64,000 nucleotides of DNA from Blastobasis lacticolella (GCA_905147135.1 LR990064.1:12604001-12668000), one strand, 5' to 3'. Shown: positions 11,200 through 21,699, counted from the first letter of the stretch. The notes: a model not told the origin generated them from the letters alone. Numbers and translations are program-made.

Positions 11200-11359
11200 A
11201 GCCCAGCACGGCTAGCACAAGTATGCCCGTGACATAGAGCGTTAGTTTTCTTCTCTCAATACTAATATGAAGGAGTTAACTGTATCTATGTCTCGTCTTT
11301 TCTCGCTTGTTGCTCGCGAGAGTACTCTTGTTCTAGCCGCGCAGGCCTCCAATTTTTTT

Positions 11360-11690
11360 TTTTACATCTCTAAAGTGGCAAACAAGCTTGCGGCCTGCCT
11401 GATGGTAAGCAGTCACCGCAGCCGTTTGCAATATCAGGAGCATCACCCACGCGTTGCCGACCCCTTAAAAACCTTTTAACCCCTTTCTTGAAGAACTCCA
11501 TGTTGTACTCTCCAGGGAAAACCTCTCCAGGTAGTTCATTCCACAACCTTAGTGTGCGTGGGAGAAAGTTCCTTTGGAACCGCACAGTTCGCGACCAATT
11601 TGGCTCCAAGGTGTGAGGATGAACTCCCTGTCGATGGCGAGCGGTGCGATGATAGAATGTAGCTGTAGGCATCATGCCACAATGCCACAG
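11360..11690 (-). pseudogene. LINE ORF2 C-terminus (WNELPGEVFP type)
   Basis: The minus-strand frame reads RTVRFQRNFLPRTLRLWNEL, PGEVFPGEYNMEFFKKGVKR, then FLRGRQRVGDAPDIAN, the typical closing segment of a non-LTR ORF2, followed by a T-run complement at 11350 standing for the poly(A). The last ~100 codons are open. Same family as 27120-27350, 41390-41530, 55400-55575 and 60010-60135. Confidence 0.8.
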
Positions 11691-12126
11691 GCCGGATTAT
11701 ACGGCATCGTGTAGATGGCTAATAAGGCCATTCCCTAAGGCCCAGTTCTTGATAGCACAACGGGCATCGCCATCGCTCGATACAACTTGGGCCTAAGGGG
11801 TGAGAACATTATTGTATTTAAATATTTTATATTTTTATTTTACGGCGACTTAACGTGCTAAAAGATTGAGAACCACTGCTCCAGCTAGTAGGTGAACCAA
11901 ATTAATTCATTTGCAATCTGGTGCACGGGGGAGCGCCCTAGATCTAGGGGTACGATAGTATCGATAGATTAAGGCGAGGCAGGTGCCGAGTTTATCGAAA
12001 CGAAAGGTTTTTAAAGGTTGAAAGTAGGCGTTACATTACAGACAGTAATTAACAACTTAAAAAAGACAGAGGGTGGCTAAAAAACTAACATTCGTATTCA
12101 GAAACGTTAATATGTGGTCTCACAAT

Positions 12127-12725
12127 GGCCGGTTTTACATTACATTGTAACTACACTTGGCCGTGTGGTGTCCGGCAGAGTAGAATTGCACCAACCCCTT
12201 ACATTCGTGGGTCTCACAAGGTGATTAATACTCTATAGGCTGGAAAATAGGGATTTTCCATTGTTATTTTAGTACTGCGATCTCCAACCCAAGCAAGGAG
12301 ATTAAGGCCAATAACTCCTTTCGTGGGAGAGGCCCTATGTCCCGCAGTGGACTATATGTGCTGTGATGTTGATAATGATCATGGTAACTACACGATATCG
12401 TGCGGCTAGCAATTTCATACATTTTCTAACATACGCTTTCACATTATGTCGGTGTCGTTACCAATATCGACATCGACACCATTGTCAAGCCGTTATCGGT
12501 GGACGACTATTACTATGGGCCAGCAATGTGACTTGTTCACTGCTGCTATCATTAACTCCAATACACATTACACAGTTGGAAGCGAGCTGTGGAAATGTAG
12601 CTGTTAGAACGCAACTATTCTAGACCGCTGTGGCATAACGCGTACACGCTATTGGTCTCGACATCGTCGACGACATCGTTCTCAGTGTCGTGTAGTTATT
12701 GTTATCGTCTAATGTAAAAACGGCC
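12127..12725. mobile_element. Inverted-repeat element, GGCCG termini
   Basis: The left end 'ggccggttttacatta' and the inverted right end (12685-12725) match for about 17 bp, then again at 'taactacac' after a small gap. It sits inside MITE-G and contains a SINE-A. The interior is non-coding; CATCGACAC-type repeats suggest secondary structure. Superfamily not determined. Confidence 0.6.
12157..12383 (+). mobile_element. SINE-A copy with 10-bp target duplication
   Basis: A diverged copy lacking several internal blocks, bounded by the direct repeat GTAACTACAC at 12147-12156 and 12384-12393. It is the innermost layer of the nest. Confidence 0.85.
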
Positions 12726-12989
12726 AATAAATAATAAATAAATAAAAATTAATGACACACCATAGTTCATGCGCGGCATACCATCAATGTACGTGAACGC
12801 ACAGGGTTCCAAGTGATAACGGTGCGTCTGTAAAAATTAACGATATTGACCAATCATCATCATCATCATCTCAGCCCATCATCCAGCCCAATGTCAATCA
12901 TAGAGCCTTTTAATTACCAGACTAGCACTGTGTGAAAGTATACTAACACTACTTATACAAGTAGGTACCTTACCATCAGGCAGGCTGTA

Positions 12990-13550
12990 AGATTGTTTGC
13001 CACCATTGTGAAAAAAGTAAGTCTTTTTAGTCAGTCTGTCAGATCAGAGAGGATGAATACTTTGAAATTGGTAGGCAATCAATTTTTTCACACAATTCCA
13101 AGAAAAATGAAAAAATACCCTGCTGTTAAATATTGGTAATGGATATAAATATCCCTTATCAAAATTCGCGGAATACATAAAACAAAAAGCCTTTTAAATT
13201 AAATAATATTCACTGAAACTCTAAAAGAGTTCCACTGAAATATTAAATAACATTAACAGACTTTTAAAAATTGGCAACCGGTTTCGAATATCCACAAAAT
13301 ATGTATTCTGTACTAAAATTATAAAGAGAAAAGATTTGCGTTTTTGTTGGTAATGGATAAACAGCTCAAAAGTATTTAACCGATTTTGAAAGTTCTTCCA
13401 AATATAGAAAGCTACATTAGCACTGAGTAACATAGGCTACTTTTTATCGCGGGAAAATAACATGTTCACACAGGAAAGTTAATTTTTGTCAAAGCCGCTG
13501 AGAATGGCTAGGTGATCCATAGGTAATGTAATGAAGCAAAAATGCACAAA
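12990..13550. other. Nothing recognised
   Basis: AT-rich; 13020-13450 looks like diverged non-coding sequence with no open frame of interest. Confidence 0.5.
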
Positions 13551-13552
13551 AC

Positions 13553-13740
13553 TTTAAAGTTCAAAGTTCAAAGTCATTTATTTGTAACATAGGTGTGTAT
13601 ACATAACTTAGCATAATTTAGCACATATAGCATTATCAATTTTATTATTTACATAGATTTAGGTAGTATGTTATTCTTCGCCCTAACTAATCTAGATTAT
13701 TAAGTTATGTTAGCAATTTTTATTTATTTCCTATCAAATA
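13553..13740 (-). mobile_element. LINE-type 3' UTR and tail
   Basis: On the minus strand an AT-rich UTR ends 'aataaatgactttgaac' followed by a repeated TTTGAAC-type tail, as in LINE 3' ends that finish in short tandem repeats. No coding part is left. Confidence 0.5.
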
Positions 13741-13887
13741 AAGTTGGCCAAAAAACGAACCTTCACAATGGTCAGCACGGACGAATACGCTGCGAATAAA
13801 CAGCCAGCAATTTCTCAAGATATGTATTGCTGAGCTGGGTATTACTGAACTCTCATTTACGAGCTGACTCCGTCGTCTTAGCCCTTT

Positions 13888-14146
13888 CACCACCACCACA
13901 GCCCATATCAGTCCACTGCAGAACTTGGGGCCTCTCCCACGAAAGGGGAGGTTATTGACATAATCTCCACGCTCGGCAGGCGGGTTTGAGACCGCAGTAT
14001 TATAAATATATCAATGGAAAACGCTGCTGCCCATTTTCGAGTCTATAGAGACTCTCGATCTTTTGCCTCGAAAACATTAGTCGCCTTGTCCGGCACTCAC
14101 AAGTGTAAGGGGTTGGTGCTATTCTACTCTGCCGGACACAACACGG
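13888..14146 (-). mobile_element. SINE-A copy with 11-bp target duplication
   Basis: Full-length copy with (CAC/CAT)n tail complement at left. The direct repeat CTTAGCCCTTT lies at 13877-13887 and 14147-14157. Confidence 0.92.
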
Positions 14147-14159
14147 CTTAGCCCTTTAA

Positions 14160-15480
14160 AAGAATATTAATATTGGCGAATCAAACTCCGAACGTCGAAC
14201 CAATTAGTCGTCCCATTTAACAACTGTCAACTTCGGTATCCGGAATATCCGGAAAAGTACGGGAACTTCTCCGGGTCCGGATTCCTGGAAATTATTAAAC
14301 ACCCTATTCAAGAGCCTGCATGAACTCTGCGACTGACACTTTTGTAAAGCTTTCGATAAATCTACGGAGTTTTAATTAACTACTATGTATATCGAGACAT
14401 AAAGCATTAATAAGTAAGAACTTAATTTATTTGCAATTAGTAACATTTGAGTAATGTTTTTCTGGCTGTTTGTGTTGGGGTGTTTTCTGAATATTTTTTT
14501 AAGTGGAATATCTCGGTCAAACATTTCACTCTAAGTGATTGGGCCTCAAGAAAGTATTCGTTTGTAATTTTGTCCTCTATCGATATACAAACTCTCAGGA
14601 TTGGCCGCGCGAATTGAATAAAACACACACATAAACAATAAAATTAGAGTAAATCAAGTTTAGATATCCCAGGCATCGTACATCAGGCAAATGTCCTAAC
14701 CCCATTAATTTCCGAAATTGTTCACAATTGAAAGATTTGCAAATTTTATTTCACAAAATAAAAGATATTCTTAGCGCGTAGTTATTTATTCAAAAGTAAT
14801 ATATACATGACAGCTAGAATTAAATAATACTAATACTAATTAGACGGAAAAATAAATCTAAATAAAAAAATAACATTTACAAATAAATAACTGACGCGAC
14901 AAGGTAACCTCTACCGCTCCACCTATCATAAATATAACTAGCAGTCCCCCGCGATTTTCACCCGTGCACAGTTCGGATCTCTATCTAGCTGGACTACTTT
15001 TCCGGGATTAAAAGTAGCTTATGACACTCACGAATAATGTAGCTTCCTATTAGTAAAAATATGTTCAAAATCGGTTCAGTACTTTCAAAGAATACAGCCA
15101 ACAAACTCCAAACACAAGCTCCTCTCTACAATATTAAGAGTAATAAGAATTCATTTTGAAGTAAAAAATAATAAGGCTAGTACATTATCCTAAAGATAGG
15201 TATTTATAGATTTACCTATAAACGACCTCAAAGAAATTTAAAAGCACCACCCATCCAGACTAAGCCCGGAAAAGCCACAGTACCGGAATACATCCGGTTT
15301 TCTTGCCCACTGGACTGTATGCCGGAGGGTGGAAACCATGACTGCGTTGTAGCGTACAGACGTCAGCAAAATAACCTATTACCGGTATAAAATAAGCTAC
15401 CATCACCAACACGCTAACTTTCCAATATTTTTGATCACTATCATAATAATATATATACAAACCGGAGATAACAAAGTGAA
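14160..15480. other. Non-coding stretch with an old Helitron-like scrap
   Basis: About 14935-15130 ('cccgcgattttcacccgtg ... aaaatcggttcagt') resembles diverged Helitron-type interspersed DNA. The remainder shows no gene or defined repeat. Confidence 0.4.
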
Positions 15481-15489
15481 AATTTTGTC

Positions 15490-15860
15490 GAAAGAACGTT
15501 TAACGCTCGTACGATTCGGATGTGAAATGAGCTATTAGGAATAGTGTTTCTTTTGGACTATGACATGGGATCGTTCAAGAGATATATTATATTTTATTAT
15601 TATGTATAAAACCGGGTTTTCACTGTTTTAGTCTTTTTGTTGTGATTTTGTTTCTATTGTTTTACTCTTACTCTGTACATTTTATTTTGTGGTGTTGTTT
15701 ATCTGTGCAGTAAACGTTTTCTATTTCTATTCTATTCTATTTCTAAAGGTCTCTTTAAAGGCGGGCAACGCACTGGTAGCGCCCCTGGTGTTGCTGATGT
15801 CCAGAGGCGGTTCGACCACTTTCCATCAGGTGGCCCGCTTACCTGTCGTATAACATGAAA
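15490..15860 (+). mobile_element. LINE 3' end carrying a ~150-bp internal insertion
   Basis: Aligns with 5975-6170 (block 'gactatgacatgggatcgtt', then 'aggcgggcaacgcactgg'). Between these blocks, about 15585-15745, lies unrelated T-rich sequence ending in (TTCTA)n, absent from the other copy; it looks like a later insertion with a pentanucleotide tail. Confidence 0.65.
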
Positions 15861-16249
15861 AAGTGTAGGTTGAAGTGTTGTCGTGTATACCGGTACCTAC
15901 ACCGACCGTTACCGGTATAAACTAAAAATAGACGCATAGACAGAGAACAAGGGCTTATTGGTATTGTTACCTTTACAGAGTTTTAGGCTCGATGGTGCTG
16001 AAAATAGCACAAGTTATTTGTCGGCAAAGAAACTTTTTTAGCAGCTAAGCCTATTGATAATACAGAAAAAGAAAAAAATAAACTACGCGATAATATTTTT
16101 TTTGTAAAATCCTACGCAACGTAATAAAAAAATTTTTTTTTTATAATATAAAGTCACAGGGCCCTAACCTGTTCAATCAGTCTCAGGAAACCTTGGCCAA
16201 CCTTGCATTGCCAACAGTATTAGGACGCACACGTAAGGTGAGCTCGCTG

Positions 16250-16500
16250 CGGTGCTAATGTTCAAGCAGCTTCAAAATACGAAACGGTCACCCTTTCAGC
16301 TAACATTGCTTAACGCGGTCCGGCTCTGCCTGGCATTGTCGAGCACGGTCCGGTCGTGGTTGGCGTGGGGTGGGTTTGCTGCGGCCATAGGGTGGTCAGC
16401 GTGTCACTGTGTTTCCTTCCTACTTTCCTACCTTTTGGACGATTGAAAGAGATATTTAATGTCCTAATCAATAAAGAAATTTTGTATTTTGAATTTTGAG
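16250..16500 (+). mobile_element. LINE 3' terminus
   Basis: Ends 'taatgtcctaatcaataaa' followed by 'gaaattttg'-type tail, which is shared with the reverse-strand copy near 48448-48492. The upstream part has an open frame (16252-16446) without recognisable domains. Confidence 0.45.
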
Positions 16501-16724
16501 TTCTGCCACTAGACCAGTACCGCTTTTACCTAAAATACTTTTGTCATATGCCAAGGCCTCCCCCTATACGCCTCTTGGGTACCGTGGCAAAGCTACGGCA
16601 ACGCCATCGGTCGGTTAACGGCGGCAACTCGAGGTCGTTTTTCTCGTAGACGTGAACATATGATTCGCATAAAAGTCACCGCACGTTTTGGATATTTGTT
16701 TATTGTAACAAAACAATCGTTATT

Positions 16725-17865
16725 ATGAGCCAAACAATTATTAAGTGTGGATTTCAGAATATTTACGGAGACTTTTTTCGCGGAAAATCTGTGTCGAAAG
16801 GTAAGTAATTACACGAACCATGAAATATTCTTTCAAATTCATTGTATATATAATTTTTACCACGTATTCATTTGATTGCAAGAAAGCTTATCGTATTGCT
16901 AATAACAGGATGTTAAATTTACTGAAAAATTTAGGGCATAAACTTTTCCAAAGTTATCATGTTCAGGAGGTTGTCGAAATCCGTGATGGTGGAGAAGGAA
17001 TCATCCGTGGAAAAGTAATACCACAGACCAGCGTAAGTAATCGACCGTACGACGTGAAACTAGAGGTATGTATTAATTATTAATTATAAAATGAATTTAT
17101 AGTTGAGTAATAATGTAAACAAATAACCATCCATGCAATTTAGAAATGGAAAATGAAGATATATTTCTTTATCAAAGAAATATATATGTATATTGAAGGA
17201 ATAAGTATCGTTCGGAAATGTGGAACCGATAATAATTTCATTTATTTACTTATTTATGATTTTATTGTCTTGCATCTACAATACATTATAGATACTAAAA
17301 CAATGAAAAAAAAAATTACTTGCACGTTAAACTCTTAAAAATGACAGATTTATAATTAATCATGATTAACATTCTGCATGTTTGTTTCGATTTTTTTTGT
17401 GCTGGTTTTGGTGCGTGTATTACTTGAAAACATGGAATGCCGTCAACACAATAATGAATTTTGAATGCTGCATATTTTGTTTAGCAATTTCTGTGTGTAC
17501 ATACACGTACGTTAGTGTAAATTTTTTGTGTGCTTTTTCCCGCTCTTCCCGTTTTTTCCCCTATAGGAACTGGGTTTATCGGTTCGAGGTTGCAAACATG
17601 TAGCAGCGGTCTGTATAAATAATGAATGTACGCAATCGAAAACCGATCAACCGCAATGTTGGAATCAGCCTCGAGAAAGTCAAGTGGAAAAATATAAAAA
17701 AGGTTGCACTATCGCTCAAATGTTCCCAGGTAAGGAACATCTGATTGATTGTTATGCAACGTATACATTCAACGACGTCCAAAATGTACCAGTATGTAAC
17801 AGTACCTCGTGCCACCCATTTTTTTTCTTGTTTCAGAGCACTTTTTAATGCATTCAACTGGTTGA
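16725..17865 (+). CDS. Candidate small spliced gene, function unknown
   Basis: ATG at 16725 opens MSQTIIKCGFQNIYGDFFRG and runs to a perfect donor GTAAGTAATT at 16801. A possible acceptor at 16933-16934 keeps frame into HKLFQSYHVQEVVEIRDGG and on to DVKLE, with two alternative in-frame donors (17033 or 17066). A strong pyrimidine-rich acceptor ends at 17566; the next exon (17567-17729) encodes a cysteine-rich stretch (GCKHVAAVCINNEC, PQCWNQ, KKGCTIAQMF) up to CAG|GTAAGG. A strong acceptor at 17835-17836 leads to EHFLMHSTG and stop TGA at 17863-17865. The total would be about 130 residues. The 17567 exon also reads open through the 107-nt intron to TAA at 17846. The second segment loosely resembles the C-terminal module of gypsy integrases, so it might be a domesticated or chance piece. 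Splice signals are the main evidence; the first acceptor is the weakest link. Confidence 0.4.
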
Positions 17866-17869
17866 ATAA

Positions 17870-18185
17870 TAACGTAAACCGTACAGCTGATCGCACGCAA
17901 AACGCCCACGAGTTGCCTAAATCTGCCACAACGCCGCGCCACTAGCGTTATCCAAGAGGCCTATACCTTTCACATCAAACGAATTTGTGTATTTCAGTTT
18001 CCTGCGACATTTGCGAGGTCGTCCGTTCATCACGTGTGGGCCCGTCCCACGCTCCCACTTTGTAATAAGTAGGTACTATTATTGTAAATCATAAAAATAT
18101 ATTCAAAAGTAAGCAATATGCAAAAATATACCATTTCACTTCGAAACACCTACATCAGTTACACCCACGACTTAATAAAATCCTG
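17870..18185. other. Flank of the candidate gene, possible 3' UTR
   Basis: Non-coding. The part nearest 17865 would be 3' UTR if the spliced gene is real. No AATAAA is seen close by; AATAAA is first met near 18172. Confidence 0.3.
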
Positions 18186-18755
18186 TTGGCGTTAATGTTC
18201 CGTGTGCTCTCGTGCACAAGGGTCCGGTGTCTTGACCATCCGCCTACCGGCTTGACCATGATTTAAGATTTGCCAGATCAGATAATTACAGTGAAACAAC
18301 TGTCATGTCAGCGCCGTGTGGTGTCCGGTAGAGTAGAATAGCACCAACCCCTTACACTTGAGGGTGTCGTACAAGGCGACTAATGTTTAGAGACAAAAAT
18401 CTAGTCTCCGTAAACTGGAAAATGGGCAGCAGCATTTTCCATTGTTATGGTTGCAACACTGCGATCTCCAACCCGCCTGCCAAGAGTGCGGATTATGGCA
18501 ATAACCTCCCCTTTTGTGGGAGAGGCCCAAGGTCCTGCAGTGGATTGTTATGGGCTGTGATGATGAACTGTCATCTGACCACCGTGACCATGTAAACAGG
18601 GGAACCTGATAATTGGATCATGGTTACACTTTCAGTCGCCTGAATGTACAGATTTCATTAAGTTGTTTTCTTTCACCGTAAGAGCATCGGTTAGTGTTCA
18701 ACTAATCTAGTACTGGGGTTCAAACCCAGTATCTCTCGCTTACGAGTCGGACCCA
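18186..18755 (-). mobile_element. SINE-D copy split by a SINE-A
   Basis: The 3' part (18186-18297) and the body plus head (18575-18755, 'gtaagagcatcggttag') are one minus-strand SINE-D interrupted by the SINE-A at 18307-18565. The insertion duplicated AACTGTCAT. Confidence 0.85.
18307..18565 (+). mobile_element. SINE-A copy with 9-bp target duplication
   Basis: Full-length copy from its 'gtgtggtgtccggtagagt' head to a short (GAT)n tail. AACTGTCAT flanks it at 18298-18306 and 18566-18574, inside SINE-D, so SINE-A moved after this SINE-D copy was in place. Confidence 0.92.
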
Positions 18756-18764
18756 CAAAAAATT

Positions 18765-18965
18765 TTTTTTTTTTATGTCGTACGGTAGGCAAACAGGCAA
18801 GCGGGCCTCCTGATGGAAAGTGGTCACCACTGCCTATAGACATTAGCAACACAAAGAGTATCGCTAATGCGTTGCCCACCTCTATAACACGTTGCTCTGG
18901 CAGCAAAAGGCAAATGCCACTCCACTGCCAAAGCCACGATTCCCCAAATCCCCAAACCATGGTCA
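18765..18965 (-). mobile_element. LINE 3'-end fragment
   Basis: Complement of the tail family of 37545-38195: T-run (poly(A)), 'ggcaaacaggcaagcggg', 'aatgcgttgcccacctct', and 'tggcagcaaaa'. It keeps the 'ctttggcagtggagtggcat' junction without the extra segment found at 37.7 kb. Confidence 0.75.
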
Positions 18966-19265
18966 AAATATGAAAAACTAACGATTTCACAGCAATTTAC
19001 AAAACCGGTCCAAAAGCGCCGGAAAATATTGAAATCGATGGAGTATTCCTTGCCCAAGTTTGTTTACGGAACTGATTTTAAGCCGGTCCCAAGATCGAGT
19101 TCGTAAATTGGATTAACCCACAATTATTTCCCGGGGAGCATTACAAAGCTTGAGATTTCGGATGGCTACTTCTTTTTTGGTCTCATTTTGTATTGTCAAG
19201 TTTCTATTTCAATAGTATGTCTTCTCCATGCTAATGTTACAGGCTGTTTGCTTGATAGGCTTGTA

Positions 19266-19516
19266 GAGCTCGTCTAGTCTAAGATGACGCGCCCCACTAC
19301 TTAGTTAGTTGATTTCGATGTGTGAGTGCAAATATTGATAACGACACTTCATCTGTGTTCCCACCAATGAACGACGCGTGCTCCTACGTTGGGGTCTCAC
19401 CGGCAACTGAATGACCAATTACAACGGCATTTGTATATGTATTGCGTCCATATTTTAAACTTGCTTGTGTGCGGTAATGCGATAGTGGGGCGCGTCATTT
19501 TAGACTAGACGAGCTC
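19266..19516 (+). mobile_element. MITE-1 copy 1 (251 bp)
   Basis: Terminal inverted repeats of about 34 bp beginning GAGCTCGTCTAGTCTAA, with one mismatch. TA dinucleotides flank it at 19264-19265 and 19517-19518, as for Tc1/mariner-type insertion. There is no coding content. The second copy, 63063-63313, has exactly the same length. Confidence 0.9.
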
Positions 19517-19562
19517 TAGGCGGTTATCTATAAAATAGCTAGAACAATTCAATAAATTATTT

Positions 19563-19785
19563 CATTCAGAAACATTACTATGAGATCTCACAGTGCGCGC
19601 AAACGAACACAGTACCAACTTACTTGAGTGGCGATCGGCATTATGCGTTCGACAAAATGAACGAAATTGAAAAGTCCATAAAGCTGCATTGAACGCAGTG
19701 CGTTCACTTTGCAGACGAGCACTGTAAGAACGTATACTAACGCTACTTTACTTAGACACGTATGGTTTGTGAATATGGGAGAAAG
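19563..19785 (+). mobile_element. MITE-G copy, diverged
   Basis: Shares 'attcagaaacattactatga', 'tctcacagtg', 'gagtggc.atcggc' and 'gctactttacttagacac' with 25439-25665. Ends are degraded and no target duplication is evident. Confidence 0.6.
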
Positions 19786-20112
19786 TTTAGCATAATTACG
19801 CTTCTAGTCAAAACACTTTTTTTCCGAAGGTTTCAAGCCAGTTGAATAGGAACCTCAACCCATTACCAAACAAAACGGCTTAAAACTGTGTCAAAATTGC
19901 ATTCAAAGTTCGTGATTTCGGACTAATTACTGTAATTGTTCCGTTTCTGATCGAAACCATTTCAGTTTTTCGCAGCTCCTGTAAAATTTTATTTCGTGTA
20001 ATTATGCCGTTTTGTTCGCCAGCTCCCCTAAATGTTAAAATTCTTAATATTCAGCAAAGATCATAACAAATTATGTTATTCCATACAATTCTACTTGGAC
20101 TACTACTAGAAA

Positions 20113-20280
20113 TAACCCTAGAAACACGTTGCCTGCGAGTGTGTTCAATGATCATTATAATCTTGACGCCTTCAAGGCTAAAGGAGATAGGCTATTCCAA
20201 GACGGGCATGCACCATCTTCGGCCGCATCGTAACTTACCACCAGATGAAAAGGAGGTGAAATACCTGATTAGTGTAATAT
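20113..20280 (+). mobile_element. LINE C-terminal remnant (LPASVFNDHY type)
   Basis: The frame LPASVFNDHYNLDAFKA with broken continuation and the 'ccatcttcggccgcatcgt' block match 9085-9260. It is followed by an A-run at 20280. Confidence 0.6.
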
Positions 20281-21100
20281 AAAAAAAAAAGGCCACTTTT
20301 AAGATTGATAAGACTGGGCGTTGAAAGAGCCAATAAAATTTTTAGTTTATTGCCTGTCTTGGCTACTAATCTAATCCTAAATGTGAAAGTTTGCAAGGAA
20401 TTGTTTTCATAAAGTGAGTCAAAAAGTTAACTAACTAGAAGTATCTAAAGTATCCGAAAGTTTAACCCCAACAAAACAAAAAGTCAGCAACAACAGTCCA
20501 TTTAAAAAAATAAATTCACATTCAAACATCGAAGAGCGACAGGACAAAAAAGAGTTAAACAATCCAGAGTCGTAACAATCGGAAATATTAAATAGAGAAT
20601 TAAAAAAAAAAAAAAGCAAATTTGCCAAGCAATTGTTGCCAAACGTTCCCTTTCCCATTGTCCAAACGGAACCCTAAAAGGAGGTTATTCTGCAAACAAC
20701 CGACTGTTCAAGTGCCCTCGAAAAAAATAAGGGCTCGAAATTATTTATACTCCATTCATAATAGAGACGAATTTGAAGGAAAGAAATTGTTATAATTCCA
20801 TTTTTTGCCTTCTTTCAATGGTTCCTTAATTGTATTTTTTGTTCTAAGCAACTTGGTCCGTTGTTAATGATGTTTTTAAGCAACGTTGTTCTGTTACAAT
20901 TTTGTGAAAATACAACCTTTGTTTCTTTTGCTAGGAGAGTCTGTCGGCTAGTAACTAAACGCGGAGTGTTCGATATCAGAATACGCTAGTATGCGGTCTT
21001 GAATAAAAGCTAGTCTTAGTGTATAGAGTTTTCAATATCAGTAACTTCACTCCGCAATTGTCTACCTATATCATAATTAAAAATTGTGGGCGCTGTACCT
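20281..21100. other. Nothing recognised
   Basis: AT-rich with poly(A) and poly(T) runs; no exon or repeat could be named. Confidence 0.5.
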
Positions 21101-21112
21101 TTTTTTCTCCGT

Positions 21113-21315
21113 CAGGAAATTCTTTTACGAATCTCCATCCGCAGGAGAAGAAATGGGCTATGTGGGACTCACCCGTCGTGATGTACGGACGGTCCTACCC
21201 ACTAAAACCTGACGGTGTCCTTCTAGCCGCAGACTGGCAGAGCCACGGTACCTGCGCAGAAATCTCTACGTATTACCCCGATGACTCCGCCGGCGGATCT
21301 CGCGGCGCGAGTTAA
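21113..21315 (+). other. GC-rich open segment behind an acceptor-like site
   Basis: A pyrimidine-rich run (CCTTTTTTCTCCGTCAG) precedes a frame of about 66 codons (KKWAMWDSPVVMYGRSYPLK ... DWQSHGTCAEIST) ending in TAA at 21313. GC content is clearly above the flanks. It could be a terminal exon, but the reverse strand ('ggttttagtgggtaggacc', 'gagtcccacatagccca') reads like a dispersed insect repeat, which I consider at least as likely. Confidence 0.25.
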
Positions 21316-21699
21316 TACGCGGGGAATAGGGCACTGTATCTACGTCAGCCACTTTTTAGTCACCAAGTAGAAAAGTGACTTTAATGTTTCTGAAAAGCGA
21401 AACTGACAAGAGAATGTAAGGCACCCCGGATTTTTACTTCTAGAATTCACACAAGAGGATATGTAAGTTAACGCTACGAAAGTAAAAGTTTATGTTATTA
21501 AATTAATTTTCGTGCCAATTGTAGTGCACGGGCAGGCCAACGTTTCAATTCAATTCATTTATTTATACGTGGGTTTTGTGGGTCTCCTTAACGTGTACTG
21601 TCGCCACTAAGTAGATGTTTTCTTATACTCAGTGACTTACGATAACCTATAGCGCCCTCGCAATTCTAAGAAAATGCCAAAAAATGCTTTTTTTTTCAT

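Larger units (their letters stand above)
10928..11878. mobile_element. hAT-like element with 16-bp TIRs
   Basis: CAGTGGTTCTCAATCT at 10928-10943 is exactly repeated inverted at 11863-11878. CAGTGGTTCTCAA is a typical terminus of hAT (Charlie-type) elements. No 8-bp target duplication is visible (AAGGAAGG versus CTCCAGCT), so the ends may come from a rearranged insertion. There is no transposase. The interior holds a large palindrome and a LINE fragment. Confidence 0.55.
12097..12975 (+). mobile_element. MITE-G copy split by later insertions
   Basis: The left end (12097-12126, 'attcagaaacgtta ... ggtctcacaa') and the continuation from about 12777 ('gtgaacgcacagggttcc ... tatactaacactactt') align with the copies at 25439-25665 and 19563-19785. 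The sequence between belongs to a second inverted-repeat element and a SINE. The right end is approximate. Confidence 0.55.

Noticed and set aside
16820..17083. Single-exon gene of 87 codons starting MKYSFKF
   Set aside because: Its start lies just after a strong donor and the N-terminal part is AT-rich low-complexity sequence; the coding-like part starts near 16935 and is better treated as an exon of the candidate spliced gene.
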